From contig CP142455.1 in assembly GCA_038049695.1 (NCBI GenBank), positions 34,199,501 through 34,263,500 of the forward strand: 64,000 bases of DNA, given 5' to 3'. How positions within the stretch are numbered: position 1 is the first letter of the stretch; the number at the start of each line of letters is the position of its first letter. A program made the translations under genes and the position numbers. The stretch is from Cinnamomum chago (lineage: Eukaryota > Streptophyta > Magnoliopsida > Laurales > Lauraceae). Positions 1 through 11,700 of this stretch are shown piece by piece. The notes beneath the pieces are model-generated. The model made no database searches. It saw nothing but the letters and a program-made list of their open reading frames with translations, and was not told where the DNA came from.

Positions 1-1016
1 AGCAAGTCAGGTTAGAACAGACTCGGAACAAACCCAACCTGGATCTCGCCTAAGTCGTCTTCTTCTTCTTGTTTCTGTAACCAGAACCAAGGAAACGCTG
101 CTGCCTTCTTTGATTGAGGCGCGGCAAAGTCAACACAGTGCTGGCGTCTGGTGGTGATCCTCCTTCTCCGGTGACAAGCAGTGAATGGCGGTGGCGCAGG
201 AAGTCCGACGATGGCGCAAAAGAGGGCCGCGAGTTCTCTTTCTTAAACGAGCCTGGTAGCTTTGTCTCTACAACCAGAACCTGGGTGAGGAGGCAACTGC
301 TGCAGCGGTCTTCTTCATCCTCTCCGGCTGCGGCGTGTGGGGGTAACAGCAACGGGACAGCGGCAAAAGGCTTCGGTGACAATCTGCTGCAACTCCGATG
401 ATAATCTGCTACAACTCTGGAACCACGTGGCCCACTAAGATCAAAGCCGATCTCTGCTATCTGCTTCATCAAGATCTCCCTAGAATGGGAAAACCTTGAT
501 CGATGTGGCCCAACAGAGATCGAAAACGATCTTTCTTTTCTGCGGCGAAGAACCACGAGCAGAAACCTGTATACCCTTGATCCGATCTGTCGATCGCAAC
601 GCAGCATTATCCAATCCTAGAAACTCTAGGCTCTTATACCACTTGTTGTACGCGTGTATGTGGAAACGTGAATCAAAGTGATCGAACAAGCAATCAACCA
701 CACCACACAAATAAAGAGAAAATCATGCACGAAAGAATTACGTGGTTCGGCAAACTTACCTACGTCCATGGGAAAGAAACTCGACTCTCCTTGGGTTCAC
801 TCTCTCTATGATATGCATTACATCTCATGGGTTACACATTACATGAATATATAATGTTCTCTTTCTTATTCCCCAAGAAACCCTATCCTAGTCAATAACA
901 AAGTTCTGGTACAATTACCAAAATACCCATGACCCTGAACCCACTTGGTCTGGACCCACTAGGCCAACGATATTAAGGATTAGGTGAGGAATACGATTGG
1001 GTTAGGAATTTAGTCA
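1..1016 (-). mobile_element. Ty1-type LTR retrotransposon end (5' LTR plus leader), cut by window edge
   Basis: On the minus strand an LTR appears to end in CAACA at position 644. It is followed after two bases by TGGTATAAGAGC, close to the initiator-Met tRNA primer site used by many plant Ty1/copia elements. The LTR contains the ACGTGGTTCGGCAAAC-type stretch (740-755) common in plant copia LTRs. Its outer end near 1016 is a guess, since no second LTR is in the window. Bases 1-629 would be leader and gag-proximal sequence; I see no clear gag domain there. It could equally be a fragment. Confidence 0.4.
630..641 (-). other. Putative primer-binding site
   Basis: On the minus strand this reads TGGTATAAGAGC, one base off the common plant initiator-Met primer site TGGTATCAGAGC, and lies two bases from the putative LTR end. 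Confidence 0.4.
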
Positions 1017-2327
1017 TTGTAAAAATACTATCAATAGCTAACTAGAAAAACATGCTTGTGCCAATAATCATAATATTAAAACTTATAAAAAAAAATTTAG
1101 ATCGGTTTCTTTAAAATTAAATGCAAAAGGTTTTAGTCCGAGAGAGACAAAAAAAAAAAAAAAAAGAAGTCTTGAAGAATTCAATACCTAATACCATATA
1201 ATTTATATAAAAAAAAAACACAGGCCCATGAAAATTGAAGATTAATGATCAAGAAAACTAAAAAACAAAATCAAAACAAATAAACAAAATAAACTCTGAA
1301 TAAAATCCAATGAAATTTGAAAAACACATAGAAATAAAACATAGAAATGAAAATCCATAAATTTAAAAGATTCAAACACTCATGAGAAAAAAAAACTAAA
1401 AAATAGATCACAAAAGGTTAAAGACAAAAGAACCCATAAATTCCTGAAAAAACATCATAAAAAAATAAAAACCCATCACCAGTGAGAAATTATAATAAAA
1501 GAAGTACAATATAAAATTAAATAAGTTTTATTAAAAAGGCTATAAAAATATATATAAATAAAGATCCATAGGCAATACAATGATAAAAGAAATTTAGAAG
1601 AACCAAACCAACTTATGATAATCTAATACTCAAAAATGGAAATATGTAGCCACAAAAGAAATAAGAAAAATCCATAAAAATATTTCATAAAGAGAACTTA
1701 AAGAACCCAATGGAAGTAAAATAAATAATTAACTCATAATGATAAGCATTAAAAAAAATAAAAAAAATACAACAGAAAATTGAGAATTCACAAAAAATCC
1801 CATGATAAAAAGTGATTTAAAAGAAAAAAAAAAGGAGAACCCAATACCCAAAAGTTGAGAAAAAAAGAGGAAAAAAGAAACTCATTTATATGAAAACCAT
1901 ACAAATACAAACCATAAAAATTTTGCAAATCTATAGAAATTTTAAAATGATGATTCTTTTGTATAAATCATATTAAAACGACATAATTAAAATTGCTCAA
2001 ATAAAATATGATGAAATCAAAAGTAAATGAATTAAAAAAGGTTTACCTCTCAAATTGAAACGTTTAATAATTGCACCAATTGTCTCAAGATGCTCACATT
2101 TTAAAATGGGTTGAACACTAATCAAAACTAAGCACACAAATGAGACCTGAGACGGTACTAAAAAGAGACACAAAGAAACAAAAGAATTATTGAAGCTGCT
2201 CTAATAAAATACAATGAACTTAAAAGTAAAAGAATGGAAGAAATGAAAGTCTCTTGTTGACATGGAGAAATATAATTATATTGGAGAAAGTAGAAAATGA
2301 TGATAATAAGAATGAGCTTATTTCTTT
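1017..2327. other. A-rich intergenic stretch, nothing recognised
   Basis: Strongly A-rich on the plus strand with many short A runs. No coding signature, terminal repeat or tandem structure that I can support. It ends at the 9-bp TSD of the neighbouring Mutator-like element (2319-2327). Confidence 0.6.
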
Positions 2328-2559
2328 GGAGAATTCGGCGAGAGGTCCCTGAATATTTCACTTTATTGCCTTAGATCCACAATCTTTTTTCATAGTGTGG
2401 TAGGTCCTTTTTTCAAATTTGAAGACCTAAAATGTCTAATTTACCCTTTCTTCAAAATCATATCCCACAATTAGTGGGATATGCCACAAATAATGGTCAA
2501 CTACCATTTAATTGACCACGATTAATGGAATCCCATTACTAAAATTTTCAAATAAATTC

Positions 2560-3545
2560 TAAAAAAAAACACAAATAAATTTCAAAAAACGGAAGTAAAT
2601 TTTAAAAACGTAAAATTAAACTTAAGTAAAATAACATAAGTAAAATTAAAAAACGTAAGTAAATTTTAAAAAACGTAATAATTTGAAAAAACGCAAGAAA
2701 TTTTAAAAAGAAGTAAATAAAGGCAATAATTTCAAAAAAACCAATAATTTCAAAATTTCAAAAAACGCAATAATTTCAAAAACGCAAAAAATTGAAAAGA
2801 CTTAAATAAAATAAAAAAAAAGAAATAACTTCAAAAAACGCAAAAATTCAAAAGACGTAAATAAAGTTAAAAAATGAAATAATTTCACAAAACGCAATAA
2901 ATTTCACAAGAACGCAGAGAAATTTAAAAAGAAGCAAATAAATCTCAAAAGATCCAAATGAATTTCAAAAAAATAATAAATAAATTTCAAAATATGAAGA
3001 TCAGTTTCAAAAGATCCAAATAAAATTTAAAAGATTCAAATAAATTTCAAAAAATGTAAATAAAATGCAAAAGACACAAATAAAATTCAAAAACACAAAT
3101 AGATCTAAAAAATACAAATAAATTTTCCAAAAACACGGAAAGATTCGTTCAAAAACTCAGTTAAAATTTTTAAAATGGAGATAAATTTGTCAGAAACTCG
3201 GCTATATTTTTCAAAAACTCAAAAAAATTTTCAACAAACTCAGATAGATTTATTCAAAACTCAGATAAATTTGTCAAAAACTCAAATAGATTTGTCCAGA
3301 ACTTAGATAAATTTGTTCCAGAACTCAGATAAATTAGCCACAAACTCAGATAAATTTGCGCAAAACTTAAATAAATTTGACAAAAAATGAAAAACTCATA
3401 TAAACTTGACATAAACTCATATAAATTTGTTAAAACTCAGATAAACTTGAAAAAAACTTAGATAAATTTTACAAACACTCAGATAAATTTCATTAAAACT
3501 CATATAGATTTGTCAAAAGACTCAAATAAATTTTTCATGCGTTAG
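2560..3545. repeat. Degenerate short tandem-like repeats inside the MULE
   Basis: Roughly 20-27-bp units on the theme AACTCAGATAAATTTGTC are repeated many times, clearest at 3140-3540, grading leftwards into AAATAAATTTCAAAAAACG-type units. The same motif recurs at 6070-6240 in the related element, which ties the two together. Confidence 0.65.
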
Positions 3546-3684
3546 GTCAACCTGGGCTTGACCCAAACTAGATTGGCTGGCTACTGGGCTTTTTCTGCAA
3601 ACGGGTCGGGCTTGATTCGACCTGACCTGCGCCGGAACAGACCCATCAGGGTCTTCTTCCTCCTCTGTTTCTCTGCAACAGGAA

Positions 3685-4124
3685 CCGGAATCGTATGCTT
3701 TTAGTGACTAATCAGCAGCCTCTTTCTTCTCATTACCAGTCTTGAACTCGGCCAAGTAACGGAATTAATCCCCTTTCATCTTGTAGTAGAAGATCATGGA
3801 TTCGGTGGCAGAGGAGGAGGGGATGAGATGCTCGTGGATGACGGCCATGACGTCATTGCAGGTGCCGGAGAGCTCAGACTCCACCTTGTCCAGTAGTCCT
3901 TGATCCGGCGCGCGCGGTAGTCGTTCCCTTTGGACTCTTCCTTCTGCTCGATGGACAAGAAGATTCACCACGAGGCCCGACGGCGCCGATCACGTTCTTG
4001 TAGTCGACAAATAGGAGGTTCTGCTCCTCGACCATGAGCTCCACGACTTCCTTCATCGAATCCACCATCTCTTCATAGCGCTCGGCTTACTTTGCGAGTT
4101 TTGCAATGTAGACGAACTTTTCTG
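3685..4124 (-). pseudogene. 14-3-3 protein gene fragment (captured, broken)
   Basis: Read on the minus strand this matches the N-terminal two thirds of a plant 14-3-3 protein, a phosphoserine/threonine-binding dimer acting in signalling. Blocks in family order are [88 protein letters not shown] and RYLAEFKTGNEKKEAAD. Only about residues 8-180 of a normal ~255 are present, so the C-terminal helices are missing. It is broken: in-frame stops (after KLAK, after MKGD and after EAAD) and frame changes around 3905-3990. I saw no intron in the matched stretch. It lies wholly inside the Mutator-like element at 2328-4532, so I read it as a captured fragment, not a decayed resident gene. Family assignment is firm; isoform is not. 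Confidence 0.85.
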
Positions 4125-4541
4125 AAACGACGAGTTCTGCGAGTTTTGGAGAAGTAAAGAGGTTTTGGTCTTTGATTCTGAAAGAAGAAACAGAAAGAAA
4201 AGGAGATTGCGAAATGGGAACGTGGAGATCAAACATCTTATGCTCTTTGCTTCTCTGATGAAGCAGTTGATATGATATCAGCCCCTTTAAGATCCAGTCC
4301 GACGACCTAAGACTCTAGGTTGAAGAAAAAGAGGGATAATAGAAAATTTGAAATTTGAAATTTCAAAATTTTATGCCTAAAACAGATGAAAGGGTAAATT
4401 AGTCATGAGAAATCTATCCAGGGAACTCTCGCCGAAATATATCCAGCTGCATGGACTACAGGCTTTATAAGAAAAGTTGATGGACTGGAGGCCTTACAAG
4501 TCCTATATGAGGGACCTTTCGCTAATTATCTCTATTTCTTT

Positions 4542-5595
4542 ATTTAGATGGACCAATATTATTGGAGATTCTTTTTACCATTAGTTCAGTATTCTTAAAA
4601 AACAGTGTACAATCAAAATCAATAGATAAAAAAGAAACCAGACAACCCAGAACTGAGAGTGGATTAAATAAAAAAGACTAAGGATTAAATAAACCAAACA
4701 ACCCAGAAATCATCATTTCACATTCTAAAAAAAAGAAAAAAATCATATAATTTGAACAAACAAAAATACTTGAAATTACTTAGATTAGTCGCACCTAGAC
4801 ACTGGGACCCACACTCAAATGCTATTGCCATGATAGAAATAAGATGATATTGGGAGTTTCTTAATCAACAAAAGCCACGATGGAGAGTCATAATAAAAAC
4901 TTTATTTGGAAAACTCTGGTATTTTGCATTTTTTATCAGATAATCAATTTGACTGTAGAAATAAGCCAGAATGAGGTGAAAATTTGAGGTGTCCAATAAA
5001 TAGCAAGGATGTTTGTCTTAATGATTGTGATATTTAATAGATTGGGTCTATTGTAGTGTTCCATTTCATTTACATCACGATTTATAAAAGTTAACGCCGC
5101 ACACATAAAAAAGAGAAAAACCAAACTCCACCATTTCTCCTTTGGCAAGCGTGCATGGTAGCATATCAGTTACATGGAAAGTTTTCCGCCTCCTCTTTAG
5201 CTCGATACTGTTGTCATGAGTTTTTATTTTTTCAATAATATTTTCATTTTTTTATTAATTATTAAACTTATTATTTTTGTTGATCAATTCCATATATTAT
5301 ATATTCATTTGAGTTTAGTTTTATTGTAAAATGGTTGTCATAGAAAATTAATGACTATATAGGAAATCATATAAAATAGTTATTTCAAAAGTTTGATCAC
5401 CTATGCTTAAAGTAGAATGCATTAGTATGAAAATAATAACAACAATATTTATAGGGGTCAATATTTTAAAAATATAGTTATTTTCATAAATACCTCGTAG
5501 ATAAATTCCAACTCCCGGTCAATATTCCAAAGTAGGGCTGGGTCCCTTCCTCATTAACTAATTTTAATTTTTTTTGTTGATAACTATTAACAAAA
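4542..5595. other. Intergenic, nothing recognised
   Basis: AT-rich sequence between the two Mutator-like elements. No domain, terminal repeat or RNA gene seen; the open frames here are short and of low complexity. Confidence 0.6.
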
Positions 5596-5676
5596 AGATG
5601 CTCTGTGGTGCAGTGGTAGGGTTGCCCTTTTGAAATCCATATTCTCTTGAGTTAGAGTCTTGGCACATACCATGGT
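5596..5676 (+). repeat. Possible tRNA-derived SINE head
   Basis: GGTGCAGTGGTAGGGTTGC resembles a pol III A box (TRGCNNAGYNGG), and GAGTTAGAGTC some 40 bases later is a decayed match to a B box (GGTTCGANTCC). The next element starts right after, so no 3' tail can be judged. Weak call. Confidence 0.3.
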
Positions 5677-5685
5677 TAATTTTTA

Positions 5686-6756
5686 GGGGCATTTGGTTGG
5701 AGGTCCCTCAACTTTGATTTTTATTGCAAACGGTCCACATTCTTTTTCCGTAGAGCCAAAAGGTCCTTTTTCAAGTTTTAAATGGTTAAAAAGTCCAGAG
5801 TGCCTCTCTTAATACACGCTATGTGCAGTATACAAAAAAGGAAAATTAATTTTGTTAAGCGTTTTATTTGGAGAAAGAAAAGGGAGACAACCCATCAATT
5901 TCGCGCGGATTATTTGACTGCACAAATCAAGGATTGTGACAGATAAGAGAAATAAAAGGGGGAAAACTGATTCATTAAAGGATAAATCATCTAGAAAATC
6001 TGCACGTGGGACATGGCAAAACTCATATAAATTTACCTGAGAAGGGGAAATCATCTAGAAAATCTACACATGAGACTAGCAGAACTCAGATAAATTTTTT
6101 TCAAACTCGGATAAATTTCTTCCAAATTCATATAAATCTGGTCTAAATTTAGATAAATTTGTTCGAAACTCAGAAAAATTGTTCAAAACTCAGATAAACT
6201 TTTCTGAGTTTTTCCTGAAGTTCAGATAAATTTATCCGAGTTTGAAACAAAACCTTTTGGAAAAACTAAGATAGACTTATATATCTTTTCGAAGAAACTC
6301 ACATCAAAATCCATGAAAGCTTCTACAAGTAGTGCCTCTGCAGCAAGTCGTACATTAGTGTAGGAGGCTTGGAATCGTTCCCTCCCATTTGAATTTTGAA
6401 ACTTGATATATTTCATCTCATTTGAATTTCAAAACTTGATCCAAAACTAGGAAATAAAATCCGTTAGACAACTTAAAGCGTTTAAAGAGGCAAATCAGAC
6501 ATTAAATATCATGTTAAGAAGCTTAAAATTTGGGATTAAATGAGTGACATAACTTCAAATGGTTAGAAGGGAAAATCACTCATGCAAATGTATGATTTGG
6601 CATACTTAGGGAGCTCCGCCTACAATAAATCTAGGCGCATGGATTAGAGGCTTTAACTGAAAATCATGTCTAATTTATCCTAATTTTTAGGGACCTTTGT
6701 CTAATTTATCCTAATTTTTAACTGACAATATTTAGGGACCTTTGTCTTATTTATCC
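5686..6756. mobile_element. Second Mutator-like element, related to 2328-4532, no gene cargo
   Basis: Left terminus GGGGCATTTGGTTGGAGGTC faces a right terminus that reads inward as GGATAAATAAGACAAAGGTC, so both carry the GGTCCCT core seen in the first element. A perfect 9-bp TAATTTTTA sits at 5677-5685 and 6757-6765. The right end is complicated: the block ATTTATCCTAATTTTTA occurs three times (ending 6689, 6720 and 6765), so the end may have been locally duplicated and the TSD is less certain. The interior shares the CTCAGATAAATTT repeats (6070-6240) and has a 50-bp direct duplication (AATCATCTAGAAAATC near 5985 and 6048). There is no 14-3-3 fragment. Confidence 0.55.
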
Positions 6757-6765
6757 TAATTTTTA

Positions 6766-7164
6766 CCACGTCACTAAAAATATACGGGTCATGTTGGGTC
6801 CAAAACGTGTGCTTTATCTCTGGCCCAACCTAATTTACCCCAACCCGACCCATTTGCTAGGGCCAAACTAAATTAAACAGGATGAGTCAAAAACAATTGG
6901 AGCGAATTGAAACTGATTTCAATTTGAAACCACTTCGCTTCATATATATATATATATATAATAGGGTTGTAGTAGGCTGGGTTCTAGTCAAGATTTTAAA
7001 ATTGTAAAGCTGAGTCTATATTTCATGTCTTCTCCCACACCTAGCGGCATAGCCTGTTTACAACCTACTCCACTTATATTAATATTACGTTAGCCCCGGA
7101 TAAGGCCTTATTGGGCCTACAATTTACGTACATCCCAGACCCATGATTCATATGCTTTACACGT
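6766..7164. other. Intergenic with a TA microsatellite
   Basis: No gene seen. A (TA)n run lies at about 6942-6962. GGGTC/GACCC-rich words around 6785-6860 look like old repeat debris but show no ends. Confidence 0.5.
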
Positions 7165-7172
7165 GAGTGAAG

Positions 7173-8144
7173 CAGGGCCGACTCAAGATAATTTGAGGCT
7201 TAAAGCGACAATTCTAATAAAATGAGGCCTCAAATTATCTATTCTTCTCTTCTTCTTTTTTTAAGTTTAGTGTACCCGGATTCGTATTTTCTAATAGACA
7301 TATTTATCATTTATAAATTATAACTAATACTATTTACAGATAAAACGAACACTAACTATAATAAACATACAATAGAACCTTGAAATTAAAAAAAAAATCC
7401 TAAAAGCATTTAACAATAGAACTTGATTTAGTGATTTATCATTGTTGGTCACAAAGATTGTAGATATAGATGAGTTTTGAATTTGATGCAGCTTTTTCAA
7501 TATGAGAAAAAAAGTATATTTGAGTTAGTGAGTTATGATTAACATTATTATAAAAATACCCACATATATTATCAAGACATATCCACATATATTATTAAAA
7601 GAAAAGACAACCAAATCAGTAAATCCTTAAAGAAAATCGCTTTAGAAATAATTAAAAAAAGTAGTCATAGAGATAGGTAATCTATAAGAGAGACAGAGGA
7701 TGAGAGGGCTAAATAGTACCTAAGATAGAAAAGTGTTAGTGGGGATTGAATTTTTGGTAGAGGCATTTTAATATGGCAAGAGAAACATTAATGTATAAGA
7801 GAAATATTCATTTGAAGAACCTCACTGGTGAGATGGCACTGTGCCCGAGAGGTTGACATTTTTTTGGATTTAAAAGGACTGTGTAGAGAAAAAAAATAAT
7901 GACAGTTGCTTTAGTACTTTTTGGAATGTGAAAAAATGGCTTTAATACTTTAGTGAGATGTGATACTAATTACTATTATAGTGCCTTATTTTTCTGGAAA
8001 AAAAAAAACAAAACTACTGTAGTTGCTTTAATGTTTTTTTAGAATGTGAAAACATGATTTTAATAGGATGTGATACTACGGGGCCTTATTTTTTGGGGGG
8101 CCTAAAGCATGGGCTTTTCTTGCCTTATGGTCGAGCCACTCCTA
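7173..8144. mobile_element. Degenerate hAT-like non-autonomous element
   Basis: The left end CAGGGCCGACTC faces a right end that reads inward as TAGGAGTGGCTC, matching at 7 of 12 positions. It is flanked by GAGTGAAG (7165-7172) and GGGTGAAG (8145-8152), an 8-bp duplication with one mismatch, as hAT transposases make. Near both ends lies GAGGC..TAAAGC / GGGGCCTAAAGC sequence typical of a widespread plant repeat that begins CAGGGCCGGCTC. The AT-rich interior has no transposase. Old, judging by terminal decay. Confidence 0.5.
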
Positions 8145-8152
8145 GGGTGAAG

Positions 8153-8704
8153 GGAGTGGACCCCACTGTGAGGCCCACCTTTGCATCTATATTTAATCTA
8201 TATCCATCAAATCTTATTCATTTACAGTCCAGTCATGTATGGCTAGAATCATGTGATTTGGTCAATGTTTAAAATAAAAGTTCAAAAATTGGAATGGGCA
8301 TTTTCTAAAGCAAAGGACAAAAAGAAACAACTATTGTCCACCGAAAATTAGAGCCATCAAGTAAAGATTAGAGACCATGGCTCACCTTATGTAAGCTTAT
8401 GTTAATAGGCTATCATTTTCTATATATATGAGGGAGCCTCTCCTCAGCTCAAGCTGACAGTATTGTGTGCTCAAAGCATATGGATTGTGGACTCTCTTGG
8501 CCATTTGAAAAAACTAAACATTTTAACGAAAGGTAAGCTCGGCCAAATTTCCCTCCTGTTAACTTTCGCAGCCTGCCTTTTTCATCTTAAGACTGCATCA
8601 ACAAGAAAAAGAGAGAGTGAAGCAGAACCAAGAAATAGAAGGTGGATCTACATCTCTTCATCCTCCCGAATCTCGGTCTTTTCATTGCTGTCGGATCAGC
8701 GAAG
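8153..8704. other. Intergenic, nothing firm
   Basis: Sequence between the hAT-like element and the first copia gag match. It may include leader of the copia element, but I can place no LTR or primer site here. Confidence 0.4.
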
Positions 8705-11700
8705 CTAAGATAAGACGGATTATCACACTGGGATTGAAGCCCGAATATAACAGATTCATGACGGCCATCAGGGGTTGGCCAACTTAACTTTCTCTTATAG
8801 AGTTAGAAAGTCTTTTGGAAAATCAGGAAGCTCTAGCCAAACAAATGGCTGGAGTAATGGTGAAAGACGAGGAGCAAGCACTCTTCACTTGGAAGAGCAA
8901 ATCGGCAATAAAGCCAAGAAGAAGAAGACCACTAAAGCTAATCGGTGGAGGGAGAGTTTGTCACGCCCCCAAGATTAGGCCGGGCCCAACCTGATCCCAA
9001 GGGTGTGAGAATTGAGGTCAATTAAAATTTTTCTCACGATTCATACTTGAGACCCCAATTCTGGGTGGATTGAAGTTCGTGGTGAGGTTATGTATGATGA
9101 TCAGTCACCATAATCTAGTCTCGAAAGCATCAAGAACCAAACAACTTGCACAGATGGTAAAAACATAGCCCTAAAGATAATAGAGTGGAAGTAGTACAGA
9201 AGTGCATAAGTTCAAATAAATTTACAATGTCTTAAATTAAGGTAAGGCCTAACACAACCATGACATCAAAATAAAAGGGCTATAGGCCCAAGGGTAACAG
9301 TCTCAAAAGTCTACCAAAATGGATGGTTCTACGGCGCTAGGCTCGACAAGTCAAACTACGTCGGCTCCCCACTTAGTCAGTCTGTCATCCGGCGGAACCT
9401 CCTACCCCGCCTCGCCCTCTGACTCAACAGGGGCAACGGTACCTAAGCACCAAATGTAGCACCATCAATAAATGGCAAGTAAATAGATATGAGTAACAGT
9501 GTAACATGTGCCTATCGAGACCAATATGTGGTAAGATACGTAAACACTGAATAAACAAAACATTATTAATCCATAAATAATCAAACCATCATATGTCATC
9601 AGAATGAATGTACCCAGGAAAACCCGGTGCCCAGACGAGCTGGTCAAACAAATGCAACTCAGGCGAACTCGGTATGGTGGTGTGCATTCACCCCCGAGCT
9701 GCGGACGGTAAGTACAAACCATGTACACACAACCCTACACATATGCACACATACCCAACTCACACATGTGCACACACATATAGCTACGCATACGCGCACA
9801 TACTCAAACCCATGCATACACACATACCCAAAACAAGGTCCCTGGTTAGCCTTTCATTGAGTGTCCTCATCACATCGTTAACAAAACTAAAGGGGAAGGC
9901 CACCAAGTGAGCGTAAAAGTACGGGTAATAAACTAACGAAGGAAGTTGGTGTATACACTAATCATGTAATATATATATATAAGGAATCCTACGCTAACCT
10001 TAACCTAACTGGACCATATGGTAACGGGCCAAGGGGAGTAGGTACTAACCCACCTAAGGCTAAGGTCAAGCATCACATGTAGGGCCCATGTTGTCTATCA
10101 CGATGGTTACACGGGTCCGGGATGCCTTTGGTAGTTTTGGTGCTTCTGAAGTTGTTGATACCGAAGGGGCCCAGTATGCCACCCACATAACCCAACACGG
10201 GTCTCACGTGTGTTATCACACAATCCACAATTAGGTGTTAAGCCTACCCCCGCACCCCCCCCCCCCCCAACTAAAGGTCCAATTCATATACTCACAGGCC
10301 AGGTTGGGCTAGGGTCCAAATTCTAGCGGGTCATGTCATGACATAAATAGTATATTAATCTAGTTTCAGGTTAGCAGGTTGATTTGGGAATTCCTAGAGA
10401 TATCATATGATTCCACATAATCGTTAAGGGGAGAAAAAGAATCATTTAATAATTCAAAGGGGTTGTTGTGCTTAGTTTAAACTAAGTGGCTGGGTTAGAA
10501 ATCCAAAAGGAACCACATGTTCTTGAAAGATGTGGACAAAACTCATATCTCATACTTGGGATGGTTCCACACCTCATTCTTGAACTACATGGATGGTGGG
10601 CCATGGGGGAAATCCCATATGATACCTAACAATACTACATAATCAACCATGGCCACAAATTTCAAGTAGGGAGGGTTGTTATGAATTATTCTTATAATCA
10701 ACATGCTTAATGTGTTAGTCTCATATTTGTGACTCATATAAGTCTTTATATTGGTGACTAATGTATTATTATTGACTCTTGTAATTTAAAAGTCCTAGAT
10801 TGAAGATTATAGTAGTGTTATAAATAGAGAGGATTGGTCTCAAGAATGGTATCAAGTTTTATGTCAATCCACTCTTCTTTATATATTGCTTATACCTTGA
10901 TATAACAATGATGAAATGAAATACAAATTTAAGCAACCACATTTCTATCAACTTGTAATAAACTAATGGGTTAGCCAATGAAACTTAACAAGAGAGAAGT
11001 ATAATTACAATGGCATAAATCAAATATTTCTTTCAATCTTGTTTTATGTAATTATCCACCATTAGTGCATTTTAAATTCACACCCACCAACCCAAATATC
11101 ATAAATGCACATGGTGGAGAAGGTTAGCACATTAGAATCAACCAAATGAACATGCCTACACCATTAATCATGTCTATATACTTGCCTTTGGCTTAGTTGA
11201 GCAAAACCCCTTTCTTAGACCCTATGGTTACCTCAAATCTTGCTCTTCACACCTCCCCACTTCAAACCAAGCAAAGAACCCACTTCCTACATGCCAAAAT
11301 GAAAGGGAAAACCGACTAAATCACCAATGCATTCTCCTAGTGTTGAAAGAAGCAAACTACATGAGTTTAGAGAGAGGGTTTACTTACCTATTGATGAGAA
11401 TTAGAAAGGAGGAAGATGAAGGAGATGATAGCGAGACTCTTGAGCCTTGGGGAAAGCATTTGAAACTCTAGGAAGCCCTAGCTTGGTTGGTGGAGAAATG
11501 GGGGAGAAGGAGTAATGAGGTTGTAGAGAAGAGAAGGAATGAAATGAAATGGGGGAAATGGAGCTTTAGAGTTTAAAATGGAATTTTCTTTTAGGAATTT
11601 TACACATACGGCCAAGTTGTTAGGGAGTTTACAAGAAAGTCCTTAGCAAATGGGTATGGGCTCCTAATGAGAGTGCCTTGGGCCACAGGGCCAAGGTGGG

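Larger units (their letters stand above)
2328..4532. mobile_element. Mutator-like element carrying a gene fragment (Pack-MULE)
   Basis: The element is flanked by a perfect 9-bp duplication TATTTCTTT (2319-2327 and 4533-4541), the length made by Mutator-superfamily transposases. Its termini are imperfect inverted repeats of about 22 bp: GGAGAATTCGGCGAGAGGTC at the left against GAGATAATTAGCGAAAGGTC read inward from the right. No transposase is visible. The interior holds an array of short AT-rich repeats (about 2560-3545) and a 14-3-3 gene fragment (about 3685-4124). It is therefore non-autonomous and fits the Pack-MULE class. The flanks are AT-rich, so a chance 9-bp match is possible, but its exact placement at both termini argues against that. 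A smaller relative lies at 5686-6756. Confidence 0.7.

Noticed and set aside
9608-9910. Open frames in the ACACATA-rich stretch
   Set aside because: Simple-sequence translation (Thr/His runs) inside a solo LTR.
10250-10269. C-run (also 16557-16569) and G-run near 13937-13958 as functional G-quadruplex sites
   Set aside because: Plain homopolymer-like tracts in repeat DNA; length is prone to sequencing error and no regulatory context is visible.
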